From contig JNVV01000060.1 in assembly GCA_000733355.1 (NCBI GenBank), forward strand, positions 145,396-165,014: DNA of 19,619 bases, in the 5' to 3' direction. Positions 1-9,400 of this stretch are shown here, piece after piece. A model generated the notes under the pieces. That model saw only the letters and a list, made by a program, of their open reading frames with translations. It did no database searches and was not told where the DNA came from. The stretch is from Falciphora oryzae. Taxonomy: Eukaryota > Ascomycota > Sordariomycetes > Magnaporthales > Magnaporthaceae. The position numbers and the translations under genes were made by a program. Each line of letters begins with the position of its first letter. The first letter of the stretch is position 1.

Positions 1-207
1 GGAAAACCCGCGGGATCGATGTCGGTGGGTATATAAGGGAAGCGATTGTTGGCGCCCCTCAACTGCAATACAAGCCTGTTCCACCCACTAAGCTTGGGGC
101 CCCGACAGCGCTATTTATAGCGCCTGTCAGGGCCCAATCCAACTAACCGTGACCCTGCCAGACACTGTGACTGCGCTGCAAATCCCCGATTTGACCTCCG
201 ACTATTA
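1..207 (-). repeat. Inverted partial copy of the interior of element X
   Basis: The reverse complement of this stretch matches about 16765-16970 nearly base for base. The shared part includes the 40-bp GC-rich palindrome with a TATA box at its centre (here 93-132). Similarity fades at about 207, just past a shared TATTAATA, and continues off the left edge of the window. It carries no open frame I trust. I first took it for a LINE 5' end, but the matching stretch near 16.8 kb lies outside the LINE target duplications, so it belongs to the interior of element X or to a unit X has captured. Confidence 0.8.
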
Positions 208-360
208 ATACGTCTTTGACCCCTTGTTACAATCTTAACCGCGTTTAAAGGCAAAGTCAATGCTCCTGCCAACGGCCTTTTCCCGGCAGCTAACGACGCC
301 TTTAAAGCTTAGGGACCTACTCCGGTCAAACGCGGTCGTGGACGCCCGCGCAAGAATTAA
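208..360 (+). pseudogene. C-terminal tail of an AT-hook protein, decayed
   Basis: In the frame that ends at the TAA at 358-360 the last residues read KRGRGRPRKN. Its GRP core flanked by basic residues is a standard AT-hook, which binds the minor groove of AT-rich DNA. The frame has a TGA at 217-219 and a TAG at 310-312; CGA to TGA and CAG to TAG changes would explain both, as expected from RIP-type decay. The preceding residues are Ala/Pro/Asn rich. I cannot name the parent gene. AT-hook tails are common in fungal transposon-associated proteins, which would suit the setting. The repeat at 1-207 appears to cut the gene off on its left. Confidence 0.4.
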
Positions 361-1213
361 ACGCTACAAAGACGAGAAAGGAGGAAAACATTGTGCTATT
401 TGTATTTAGTATCGAAGACGATGCCGTTTTTTTTTAAAAGGCCGGCATTTGTTACAGTTAGTAGGGCCTTAACTGTAGATAGAAGGAGTTGGGATTAGAA
501 ACCTTTATCGTTAAATAAAGGCGGAAGCTCCATAAGGTAGATCCCGCACAGGGATATCCCAAATCTTTGCAGGGCCAAGCCTCCGGCCTCCAACCTATTC
601 CGAAAATCATCTTCCTACTACTCCAATTTCTTTGCCCTCGACTGCTTTGACAATTTCAAAAAGCAGGTTTTCTAACCGTTCGTTTCGTAAATTGCCTCCG
701 GCGGAAGGGAAGCGATGCCAGCGTCGATAGACCGGGCGAGGGCTGCGCAAATTAATGCCGTTTGCTATTGCTTGCGGCTATAACTCGCAATAATCTCCGC
801 CACGGCCGACCCAAAGGGCGGGCGCGTAAGCCGGGGGTGGGAAAGGAGGGAAAAGGAAAAAAAAAGGGCACCTGTGCCGGTGCTGCCGTCGTAAGTGCCT
901 TCCTAGCCCTGTCCAGGCCCTGTCGGGGGTTGCGTATTCCGCAACGGGGACGGCGTAGTCGGTTGCGCTAACGCGCTGGGGGTCCGGGGCGGCGGCGGCG
1001 GGTTCCTCCAGGCCGACGGTCCGGCGAGAAGGGTGCGTGCCACCCTATTGGCCGAAGGGGGGCTATTGGCAACGGCATGCTGCCGTTGCCAGCGCCGTTG
1101 GCAGGCGTGGTTATTGGTGTTAGGTCGCTGATTGGCGGGTGTTAAGGAAATGTATGCAATTTGGCAGTGTGCACTAACAGCGCAATGCCAAGAATTGATA
1201 GGTTCGAGGAAGG
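361..1213. other. No confident gene; AT-rich then GC-rich debris
   Basis: 361-700 is fairly AT-rich with poly-T and poly-A runs and stops in all frames. 762-971 is open on the plus strand, but from a TTG, and is dominated by low-complexity Gly/Lys/Arg. 983-1003 is a GGC-type simple repeat. 1068-1090 is a hairpin with 10-bp arms GGCAACGGCA and TGCCGTTGCC around a 3-nt loop. I see no promoter, RNA gene or recognisable protein here. Confidence 0.5.
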
Positions 1214-1461
1214 ATGGCCGCTGTCGTGGGTCGCAGGAACGGGGACGTGGCCTCGGTAAAGCTACTGTTCGACAAAGACGCGACTATCGAAACGAAGGAT
1301 TCTCTCGGCGGGACACCGCTGCACCTGGCCGCGGGGGAACGGGCACGAGGCGGTCGCGAGGCTGCTGGCCGCGGAGCTGGGCGCCGATAAGGAGGCGAAG
1401 GACGATTTCGGGCGCACGCCGCTGCATTAGGCCGCGATAAACGGGCACGAGGCTGCTGCGA
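1214..1461 (+). pseudogene. Ankyrin-repeat gene fragment (frameshift plus stop)
   Basis: From an ATG at 1214 the frame gives ankyrin-like residues (NGDVASVKLL, then GTPLHLAA). It loses register in the G5 run at 1333-1337, where one extra G is present relative to the sister repeats of gene B. The next frame resumes with NGHEAVARLLAAELGADKEA and FGRTPLH, followed by an in-frame TAG at 1428-1430 where the sister repeats have TGG, then another NGHEAAA. The fragment stops abruptly near 1461. 1338-1402 differs from 9679-9743 in gene B at only one of 65 bases. It is therefore a broken relative of the gene B repeat region, carrying about three repeat units, and has no protease or other domain attached. 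Confidence 0.85.
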
Positions 1462-1824
1462 GTAAGCGATCTTGTAGTCTCTCGATGGTCGCAATGCGTC
1501 TGGAGATCAACAGGAGAGACTGTTCTAAGCTGTCTCTCAACCTATGCGATTCAACATTCAAGGAAGTTTGGGTATTCGGACCAGTACCTACGTCTTGAAC
1601 TCGTCCCACAGTTCCCTCACCACTCGGGGCACTCCGGATTTCGCCTTGGGCTTGCTGGCCTTATAAAGCGCCTTTCGGTGGTCACCAAGTGTATCGACGG
1701 CCGACAGTATCGGCCCGCTCATGGGCTGGGCCGCCGCGGCGGGCGAGTCGGACGTGGGCGACGGATCCTGGGACAAGCTCCTCCTGTTCCCCCGACGGCT
1801 CCGGCGCGGATGGCTGGCTGGCAA
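1462..1824 (-). CDS. Possible truncated gene with one intron, unknown product
   Basis: On the minus strand a frame opens with several Met options (one gives MSGPILSAVDTLGDHRKALY) and reads to WDEFKT. A second frame continues with LRDSLEQSLLLISRRIATIE. A 50-nt GT-AG intron at 1591-1542 would join them in frame (AC + G gives Thr). The joined product is about 80-110 residues, rich in amphipathic helix and possibly coiled coil. It runs into the ankyrin fragment, which lies on the opposite strand, so the gene is cut at a rearrangement junction. The helical character recalls N-terminal domains of fungal STAND-type proteins, but I cannot match a family. The opposite strand is also open here (1689-1934), so the coding strand is uncertain. 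Confidence 0.3.
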
Positions 1825-3329
1825 GATGGTTCGGGGTGGACGCCGCTGTACTCAGCGATGCTCTCCGCGCCGCCGCACAGGCCGCGTTCCTTCTCGGGTT
1901 GGAAGTCCCCCCGGAGTTTCAAAACGCCGTCTAATTATTAGTCGCCATCCGCATTCCTACCCGACCCTGTCGATTACGACCAAAACCCGGCGCCAGAGAG
2001 TTCTCGAGCCTCCGCCCCCCTAAGCACTCGAGTTTTGTGAGAGAATGAAGTCCAACTGGGCAGGCCTCTTTCTTTTGGATATTAGAATTTAGATCCGTAG
2101 ATGGGTTGACGAATCCCCTTTAAACATGTCCCATATTATCGCCACATCTATTCCGGAGCGTCGTCATCCCCTTCGGCCGTGGTGTTGGCAGCGACGAAGG
2201 GGGTAAGCACGCGGCAAATGGCGGAGGCGGAGCAACCGATTATCGACGACGACGGGCTCTCCTCGCCCGTGCAGCGCAGCTTCGAGGCAGGAGGAGGCGC
2301 AGCACCGGCTTGCTGGCCGGGAACGCGCGGCGGCGTGCGCGTCGGCACTGCAGAAGGCCAGGGCCCGCCGTTATGTCCCAGGCTGGCGCGCGAATCCTTA
2401 AAACGGGGCGGCGGCGGCGGCGGTGGTGGCGCTTCCTCCCTTGCCGCCCATCTGCGCCGTCGAGACTTGCCCGCGTCGAGCCAGGCGTTGGCGTCGGCAA
2501 CATCCGACAGTCGCTTACTAGATCAGATATTCGCTTAAATTTCGTCCAAATCAGGCCGGCCGAGGTGGTCCCGGCCGACGAGCTCGAGGCGCCGACCAAG
2601 GAGGCCGGCCCGTTCGAGGCCTTACCCGACGCGGCAATCGTTAGCAATGGCGCGGTCGTATCCGGCGGCGAGGAAATCGGCAAAGTCGTCGAGGGTGACA
2701 TCAAAAAGCTTCGCGGCATAGCGTCGACCCCGACGGCGACATCCTCGACTGCGGCGGCAACATCCTCGGCAACGTGCACACAACTTTGGCAAAAAGTCTC
2801 GGATGATCTTCAGGCAAGGCACCGACAGCGTGGCAGACGTGCGCGATGGGCATTCGCTGCCGAGGGAAAAAAAAAAGGTCTGCGTTCGACAGATATTCGC
2901 ACAGCAACAACGTCTAGCCGGCCAAAAAAACTTTGCTACCCTTCCATCAGAGCCCCATCACGCTCTCCCAGCTTTCTTAAGCCGCTCCTCTATCTGCTCC
3001 CGCGGGGTCGGGAGCGATCTGAGACATGGCCATTTATGAAGCGAAGACTTCACCCGTGGTCGTTTCAGCAACGGCGCCAGAATGCCTCTGCCCGTTGACA
3101 AGGCACCCGGAGATGACATCGGGATGGAAGGGAAGAGGAAGTCGTGGCTGGCTGTTTCCTAGCCACCCGTGAGTATTTTGCCACATTTGTCTATCCCGGC
3201 TGGGGAACAAAAAAAAAAAAAAATACAAGTGACAGGTGGTACCAGGATGTCTGTTATTCCTACTCCCCAATCTTCTCCCTACTTCCCAAGTCCTTTCCCT
3301 ACTCCCGCGTCCTTGTCCTCGTGCGCCAT
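1825..3329. other. GC-rich region, coding strand undecided
   Basis: Several medium frames overlap on both strands. A plus frame ending at 1934 finishes with residues such as AVLSDALRAAAQAAFLLGLE. Another plus frame, 2310-3098, contains an Asp/Glu/Ala stretch. A minus frame ending at 2622 reads LFDVTLDDFADFLAAGYDRA. All are short, broken or low complexity, and none shows a family motif. 2404-2431 is a (GGC)n-like run and 3209-3223 is a run of 15 A. The most likely reading is one or two decayed genes. 3100-3329 would serve as the 3' flank of gene A. Confidence 0.4.
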
Positions 3330-5786
3330 TCACGATTTAGGAGGGTGCTGGGCGTAGTAGATCTGCACCCCGGCCAGGGCGGACGCCAGGATCCCAAAGA
3401 CGATGGTGGCGATGAAGATGACGAGGCCGATCCAGAAGGTCCAGTACTGCGCCGTGTTCCTGCTGTCGCGCCAGATGGTGGTCCAGTCGCGCGGGGGGTT
3501 CAGGTACTCGGAGGCGAGGTCAAGCAGCCGGTCGTTGTAGAACTTGAAAGACCGGAGCTTCAGCAGCCGCCCCTGCCGGGGGTCCCAGCCGTCAATGACG
3601 CCGTACTCGGGGTCCGCGTCGCGCCGGTCCGACAGCGCGAGCTGGTTTTCCTTTTCCAGAAGTGGCTGCGTGTCGTAGTCCCCGGGCGGCAGAAGGAGGT
3701 ACAGGCTCTTGAGCGTCTCCTCGATCACCTCGAGCGGAATGGGGAAGAAGTGCGGCGGCGGCGGTGTTGCCGCCGTCGCCGCCCCTGGCGTTGTCGGTCC
3801 ACCTGCTGTTGTCGGTGCCGTTGTTGTCGTCGCCGCCACAGCCGCTGGTGCCGCCGCCGCCGCTGGTATCGCTGGCGCTTGCCCCAAATTATCGGCGGGC
3901 TGTTGGGTTTGGACGGGAGGTGCGGCCACGGGAGCGGGTTGAGCACCATCGACGGCGGCGCTCTCTTGGTTCGCGGCATCTGCGGCGGTATCCCCGGCTT
4001 TATCGTTGGTGACTTGGGGAGGTATTGGTGTTGCGGGTGCCAGTTCCTCCTGCAGTGAATCGGCCGCATGGGTGCCAGCTGCTGTAGTTTCTTGGCTCTC
4101 ATGCGGCGTACTCGAGAGAGGCATGTTTGCGATTTCGTCAGGAGCGCCGGTCTTCTCGGCCATTTCAGCAACAGGTGCACGCGCTCCTGGAACAGGCGAT
4201 GCCGTCAAAAGTGCTTGCGGCTCCCGTTGCGAGCTTCTCGCTTCGGCAGCCTCGGCGACAGCAGCGGCAGTTTCTGAGGCCGCCTGGGTCGTGCCAACGA
4301 GAGAGGTGTTTGCAGTTCTTGGGGTCTCACGATGCGCGCCAGTCTTATCGGCCGTTTCACCCATAGCGGCGGGTACTTCAGGGGGCATAGGAGCCGCGGC
4401 GGTTTCTGCGCCCAAGGTTTGCTGAGGGGATAAGGCTCCAGTTCTCGAAGGCCTTGGGGCCGCGGGCTGCGGAGGGTGGCTGCCGGGGGAGCTGGAATTC
4501 GCCGGATTCGCAACAGCAGCCGCCGTCTCAGCGGCCGGACTGGGCGCCGGCGTCGCGCGTCGAGGCAAGTCCGCGAGCTCGATTCCCGCCCCTGGCCCTT
4601 CGGCCGGCCCAGCGCCGGCAACGGCTGGGGCGGCGGCAGGCCTAGAGTCTCCTCGTCTCAACAGCCTGGTGATAAAACCAAGTGACCGCTGAGCAGGAGA
4701 GGTAGGCTCTGCTGCTGACTCTGGGGACCTGAGTGTGGCGTCTAGTGCTGTCCCTGGTGCCGTCCCTGGTGCCGTTCCTGGTGCCGTTCCTGGTGCTGTG
4801 CCCGGTGCTGTATTTGGTTCTGGGGAATCCGCCGGGACGGCGTCACCATCAGCGGCCTCCTGAGGCGGCGCCGCTGCGTCCTGGCCCCCGTTCGGCTCCG
4901 GCTGCCCCTGCCTCCCTTTGGCCATGTTGTATGCATCCACGAGCCACCAGTGGTAGCTGAAGAGCAGCAAGGTCCTGATGGATCCGGTGCCCAGCCGAAA
5001 CCTCCGAGCTCGCTCGGTGCCCTGCACCAGCACCAAGTGCTCGTTGAGGTACGACCCCCATCCCAGCTTTATGTTGGTGAGTCGCTTCAAGTTCGCCGCC
5101 GTTAGCGGCGGCCTCAGGCGAGCCTCGATGCTCGTGCTCTCGTTGAGCGCATCCGCCGACAGACCGGCCGCGGGCTCCTGGCCGGGTATCGGGTAAAACA
5201 CGCCTTTGACGGAATCGCAGAGCTTGACGTCTCGGCCTGCCCAGTTGGGCCGCATGGACCTCCGGTTGATCATCAGCCAGAGAGAGATGACGAATTCAAG
5301 CAGGATCCCGAGCTTGGTGTCTTCCCACAGATCCAGCCCCTGCGGCGGCTCCTCGTCCCAGAGGTCCTTCCTGTGCGGCCTGATCGCTTTCATCTTGGCC
5401 GCCAGTGCTCGTACGGCCTCCACCATGGTGACGTCGGGTTTCTCCTTCATCAGCCTGACCGCCTCCATGAGGAGGTTGGCTACCTCCTCCCTGTCCAGGC
5501 CACGATACTCGTGGCGATCCCTCGTTTCTTCGCTCCAGCCCGTGCCCAGCTTGTGGCCATCGGTCAGTCTCGTCCATTCGCATTCGTTGATGGGGCGGAC
5601 GAGGTCCTTGAGGTCGGTCTCTTGCTTCGACTTGAGTCTGGCGAAGAACTCGTCGTAGTGGCGGGCTTCGAGCACCTCGTCTGTGCGCCGCTCGTCTTCG
5701 GCGGTTGTTATTTGCCGCCCAAACAAAGCCTTGACGACCGCCGCTTTTTTCTCGTTCCACCTTCTCAGCTCAAGATCATCATCCAT
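3330..5786 (-). CDS. Gene A: tail-anchored membrane protein with long disordered linker
   Basis: The single-exon frame gives 818 aa. The first ATG of the open frame is at 5784-5786, with A at -3; the frame runs further upstream but without an ATG. Residues 1-290 are charged and look folded, with a hydrophobic stretch at 160-173 (ILLEFVISLWLMIN) and conserved-looking aromatics at 275-287. Residues about 295-675 are a Pro/Ala/Thr/Ser/Glu-rich disordered linker holding an APGT array (327-347) and two imperfect 60-residue repeats marked by KTGA. Residues 680-770 form a second folded part with an RDWTTIWRDSRN segment. Residues 782-806 are one membrane span, followed by a 12-residue polar tail. I recall this aromatic-plus-span C terminus from uncharacterised fungal proteins but know no assigned function. 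The topology suggests tail anchoring with the bulk in the cytosol. The gene is divergent from the protease gene B. Confidence 0.85.
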   Translation of the reverse strand: MDDDLELRRWNEKKAAVVKALFGRQITTAEDERRTDEVLEARHYDEFFARLKSKQETDLKDLVRPINECEWTRLTDGHKLGTGWSEETRDRHEYRGLDREEVANLLMEAVRLMKEKPDVTMVEAVRALAAKMKAIRPHRKDLWDEEPPQGLDLWEDTKLGILLEFVISLWLMINRRSMRPNWAGRDVKLCDSVKGVFYPIPGQEPAAGLSADALNESTSIEARLRPPLTAANLKRLTNIKLGWGSYLNEHLVLVQGTERARRFRLGTGSIRTLLLFSYHWWLVDAYNMAKGRQGQPEPNGGQDAAAPPQEAADGDAVPADSPEPNTAPGTAPGTAPGTAPGTAPGTALDATLRSPESAAEPTSPAQRSLGFITRLLRRGDSRPAAAPAVAGAGPAEGPGAGIELADLPRRATPAPSPAAETAAAVANPANSSSPGSHPPQPAAPRPSRTGALSPQQTLGAETAAAPMPPEVPAAMGETADKTGAHRETPRTANTSLVGTTQAASETAAAVAEAAEARSSQREPQALLTASPVPGARAPVAEMAEKTGAPDEIANMPLSSTPHESQETTAAGTHAADSLQEELAPATPIPPQVTNDKAGDTAADAANQESAAVDGAQPAPVAAPPVQTQQPADNLGQAPAIPAAAAAPAAVAATTTTAPTTAGGPTTPGAATAATPPPPHFFPIPLEVIEETLKSLYLLLPPGDYDTQPLLEKENQLALSDRRDADPEYGVIDGWDPRQGRLLKLRSFKFYNDRLLDLASEYLNPPRDWTTIWRDSRNTAQYWTFWIGLVIFIATIVFGILASALAGVQIYYAQHPPKS
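4746..4817 (-). repeat. 12-bp minisatellite, six units, encoding APGT repeats
   Basis: Six tandem 12-bp units of the type TGCCGTTCCTGG on the plus strand encode the APGT tetrapeptide array in the disordered linker of gene A. The unit length is a multiple of three, so copy number can vary between strains without breaking the frame. Units differ by a few transitions. Confidence 0.9.
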
Positions 5787-6403
5787 TTTGCCTGCCTGGC
5801 CTTCGCCTCTGGGCCTCCATGGGCTGGAGTCAAAATCGGAATGAGGTGGGATGGCGGGGCGCCTATGTAGACCAGAAATGGTCCTAGTCTCGGATTTCAG
5901 CCTTTCCCCTTTCGGTCTTGACTTGTGGTTGATCGCCGACCGGTTGCCCCAGAGATCTTTTCCAGCAACCACCACTTGGCTTTTTGGCCGTGCGCCCACC
6001 CAAAAAATCCAGCACAGCAATTTTGACCTGCACTTTAGCAGGTCAAAATTGAGAAATCATCCTCATCTATTGGATGCCGACGAGCAGGGCACGCAGCCAC
6101 ACAGCGCTAGCGGGCAGCGGAGGACAGGGAGTGGCTGCTGATCCCCGACATGGACTCTGCCATTTCTGTACGTACCTAGTAGCTTGAGCTGAGCCCCGGC
6201 AGATTTGAAGCATCGTCTGCGGTTGCGGCTGGAGGGTCCCGCAGATACAAAACGGCTGGGAGCCTTGCCTTATCGAAGCCCCAAGTAGCCTCTGTCAAAT
6301 AACCGGATTGAATGCTTTGTCCTCGATCCCACTATCCAAAATCCACGCGCATTTGCATACAAGCGGAAGAAAAAAAGAAAAAAAAAAAAAGAAACTACCT
6401 GCT
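5787..6403. promoter_or_regulatory. Shared divergent promoter region of genes A and B
   Basis: These 617 bp separate the two start codons and must hold both promoters and 5' leaders. I see no convincing TATA box. On the gene B side an A-rich tract (6367-6395) immediately precedes the ATG, typical of a fungal 5' leader. The most distinctive element is the inverted repeat at 6018-6051. No open frame with an ATG is evident. Confidence 0.65.
6018..6051. promoter_or_regulatory. Perfect 14-bp inverted repeat in the divergent promoter
   Basis: The arms CAATTTTGACCTGC (6018-6031) and GCAGGTCAAAATTG (6038-6051) are perfect complements separated by 6 bp (ACTTTA). The site lies 232 bp from the gene A start and 353 bp from the gene B start. 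Its symmetry fits a dimeric regulator acting on both genes, or a cruciform or transposon footprint. The role is inferred; only the symmetry is seen. Confidence 0.7.
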
Positions 6404-9400
6404 ATGAAATCCCTTACAATCCCCCCAATCCTGCGGGGGGCTCTGCGCGTGGATGATCCGTGGACCATCATTGCTTTGGGAAGCGAAGTCCCGGCCCTAA
6501 CCCCCGCCGAGCAAGAAGAATGGGTCAAGAGCCCAGCACGCAAATCCCTCCAGGAGCTGCTGCGCGGAGTGGACGTGAAACAATGCTCCCAGCGCCTGCC
6601 CATCGACCGCTTCGACGAGGGTGGCGGCGTCGTTCTGGAGCCCTTCAAGAAAAAGGATGGACAGAAAATCCTGCTCATCCGCTGCGAGAAACGCGTCTAT
6701 CCCGTGGTGAAAGACGTGGTAGCCAGCCAGTCGATCCCGCACAAAGCTCGGCAGTATGACTTCAGCGAATGTCAAGTCATCCGAGGCCTCCGGAAAACGG
6801 CATTGGGGGCTCTTCCTTCGGACTGGGCGATGGTCGATGTGCTGATAGCCAGGTCTGCACTCTCATCTTTGGGCTGCCGGCTCACCGTCACTGGTTATTC
6901 CAAAGAGATGGGGGTTCAATCAACACACATGACCGTCGGGGGCATGATCCTGGTCGACGGGAAACTTTACGGGCTGGCGACCGGGCATGGACTGGCACGG
7001 CTACGTCCCATGTCTGCGAGCAAGCCCTCTGGCTTGGAGGGGAAAGCAGGAGAGGAGGAGCTCAAAGATGGGGCGGATATCATGGAGTTGGTGCTGAAGG
7101 AACGGCTGAAGATCTTCGACTCCGGGCCGTGCCGTCCCCAGGGAGTGCTCGGAAGTCCTGCCTATAAGGTCAAAGAGCCTGAGCGAGGTCCTCACGACAA
7201 GGGAAAGGAGTCCGAGGGAGGTCCTGCCGACAAGGGCAAAGAGCCCGAACGCGCCCAAGGCCCGGCTCAGGATGGTGATGATTCCCTTGGACACCCCATG
7301 CCAGTTAGTGGGCGGATCATCGCAACAAAGTATCCCATTCAGCAGAGATCTGAGCACGGTCGATACGAGCGCTCTGTGGACTGGGCTTTGCTGGAATACC
7401 GCGAAGACGACAACGGTGTGCCTCCGCCAAATAGCCTGTCCCACATGGAGCCGGTAGACGACGTCCTCTGGCCCAAGCTGGTGAATAGGGAGGAGACCGC
7501 GAGCTCAGACAAAGGTCGCCACCGGTCGACAAGCTTCGAAGGCCAAGTCTCGACGAACTTCATACACCAAGTCATGCCCCGGGCAGACATAGACGAGCTC
7601 CTGTCGAGCCAAAGCAAGTTCCTGTGCGCAGTTGTCACGCCGCGCGTGGTTGTTCCCGGCTTTATTACGGCAGGTACAGCCTCGGTCATCCTTAACGGCG
7701 CGATGTTTGCTGCCCTCCGGGTCTACACCAAAGACCCGATAGGTATGTGAAGATGTCATTCCAGGTTCACACACAGATACACTAGCACGGAAATTAGCGC
7801 TGACGTATTCGAGTAGAGGGTGGCGACTCGGGGTCATGGGTCTTGGTGAACGGCCGCTGCTGCGGCGTCGTCTTCGCGGCGTTCGACGCCCAGACATCCG
7901 CCGCCAGCCCGGACCCTGAGGCCTCCCACAAACCGGACCCTGAGCTTGGCCTCTCGGGAGCCTACGTAATTCACATCCAAGACGTTCTCGACAGTATAAA
8001 GGAGGCACTCTCCGCCACTACTGTCCGGCTGCCAAGTAAACTCGACTGGCAAATCTCCACCCTCCGTTCACGTCGTCGGGGGCCGGAATGGATAGACAAG
8101 GAGATTTTCAGGGACAGGTACCTTGGGATGGAGCTGTTGCTCGCTCGGCAAAAGTCGGAGGCGCTCGGCGTCAAGGCCGAGGAAGTCCGGCTTGACCCCA
8201 CTACGGCCGCCGCGTCCTTGACGGGCCTTCTAGCCCCGCAGTACAGCAGTGGCGGCTCTTCCGGCAGGAGGCTGGAGTTCCTGACAGGCCTCCGGCTCGA
8301 AACCCTGGGCCGGCTGCTCTTGCTCGGCGAGGTCTGCCCCCTTGCTCCGGCGCTGCGAGTCGGGCTTAAGCGGTGGATTCAGGGCTACCGCAAATACCGT
8401 CTCGAGAACACACGCAGCTTCGCCTGCTCACTTATCCTTGAACGCTGCATCCATACGCAGGCGGGCGAGAACCTCCTTGGGCTCTTGGTTGTTCTCTGGA
8501 AGTTCCAGCGCCCAGAGACAGGACACCAGGACAGCGATGAGCGAGAGCGACGGATAGTTTGGCTGGCGCAACTCCTTTCTACGCTGTTCGAAGGGATGAG
8601 AGGAATCATCCCCACCACCGCTGTGCCCAGCCTCGACCAGTTGCAGTCATTTGTGCACACCATCGTCGCGGCGTTTCGGGACAAAGACCTCAAGCATTTA
8701 TACCTGGTCCGAGGAACGAACCAGCGCACAAGCCGAGAGCCCGCTAACGCCGTGTCCTGGGCTTTAGACGGAGAGCTGCGCCTCAGCGTTTGGCGGAGGG
8801 CGCTGAGATTCCGAGTCCCTGAGGTCCCTGAGGTCCTTTTAATCACCAACAGAACTCCCCAGCGCGAGCGGCGGCGCGCCACGGGCGGTGCCACGAGTGG
8901 TTCCGGAGTCATTGGGACCGGTGGTAACGACGACACGTCGCGGTGGGAAATACGGAGCGTGGCTGAGGTGCTGGGAAAAACCGGTATGGGCAGGGAGGTG
9001 TGGAACCACACCGTAGTTTCGACAGCGCGCCTGCTCATTCTGATGCACCGCCTTGCGAGCACCTCGGACAGAGCGACCAAGGCGATTGTATGCGGCGGCT
9101 CCTTCTCCTCGCTAGGTGGCTTCTACGCCGCTGTCGTTCTTGGCCTTGAGGTTGAGGTCAGGGGGCGCTACGATAGTCCATCGACGCCGCTAGTGGCTTC
9201 AAGTTATCTTCCATATCGAGAGGAACTGGAAAACCTCGCTAGCGGGAAGCGGCTACCATCCGACGTCTTTGTCTTCCCGGACGGCCCAGATGTGTGCGAA
9301 ATCATTGACCGCAGCGACTGGGTGCCACTACCTTCGCCATCGACAGATCCATCGCAGCAGGCTGAGAACCCACCGCTAATGACAACGGGCCTGAAGACCG

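Noticed and set aside
1..207. Solo LTR of a retrotransposon
   Set aside because: No TG...CA ends, primer-binding site or 5-bp duplication could be shown; it matches the interior of element X.
1132..1440. 102-residue plus-strand frame starting upstream of the ankyrin fragment
   Set aside because: It reads the ankyrin DNA out of register and gives an Arg-rich shadow peptide.
3144..4058. Long plus-strand frame opposite gene A
   Set aside because: It has Arg-rich low-complexity content mirroring the Pro/Ala-rich linker of gene A, and no domain. The opposite strand has the better protein.
3330..5786. Gene A as a gasdermin-like pore protein
   Set aside because: No gasdermin-like composition or fold hints; it has a single C-terminal span and a long disordered linker instead.
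5787..6020. N-terminal extension of gene A to 6020
   Set aside because: The extension begins at TTG rather than ATG, is not protein-like, and would overlap the inverted repeat; the ATG at 5786 has a good context.
7742..7842. Gene B as a pseudogene broken at the TGA at 7748
   Set aside because: A canonical 74-nt intron with a branch site removes the stop and restores the GDSGS motif in frame.
8950..9010. Possible Walker A P-loop (LGKTGMGRE) in gene B
   Set aside because: The order is wrong for GxxxxGK[ST], and no Walker B or NACHT motifs follow.
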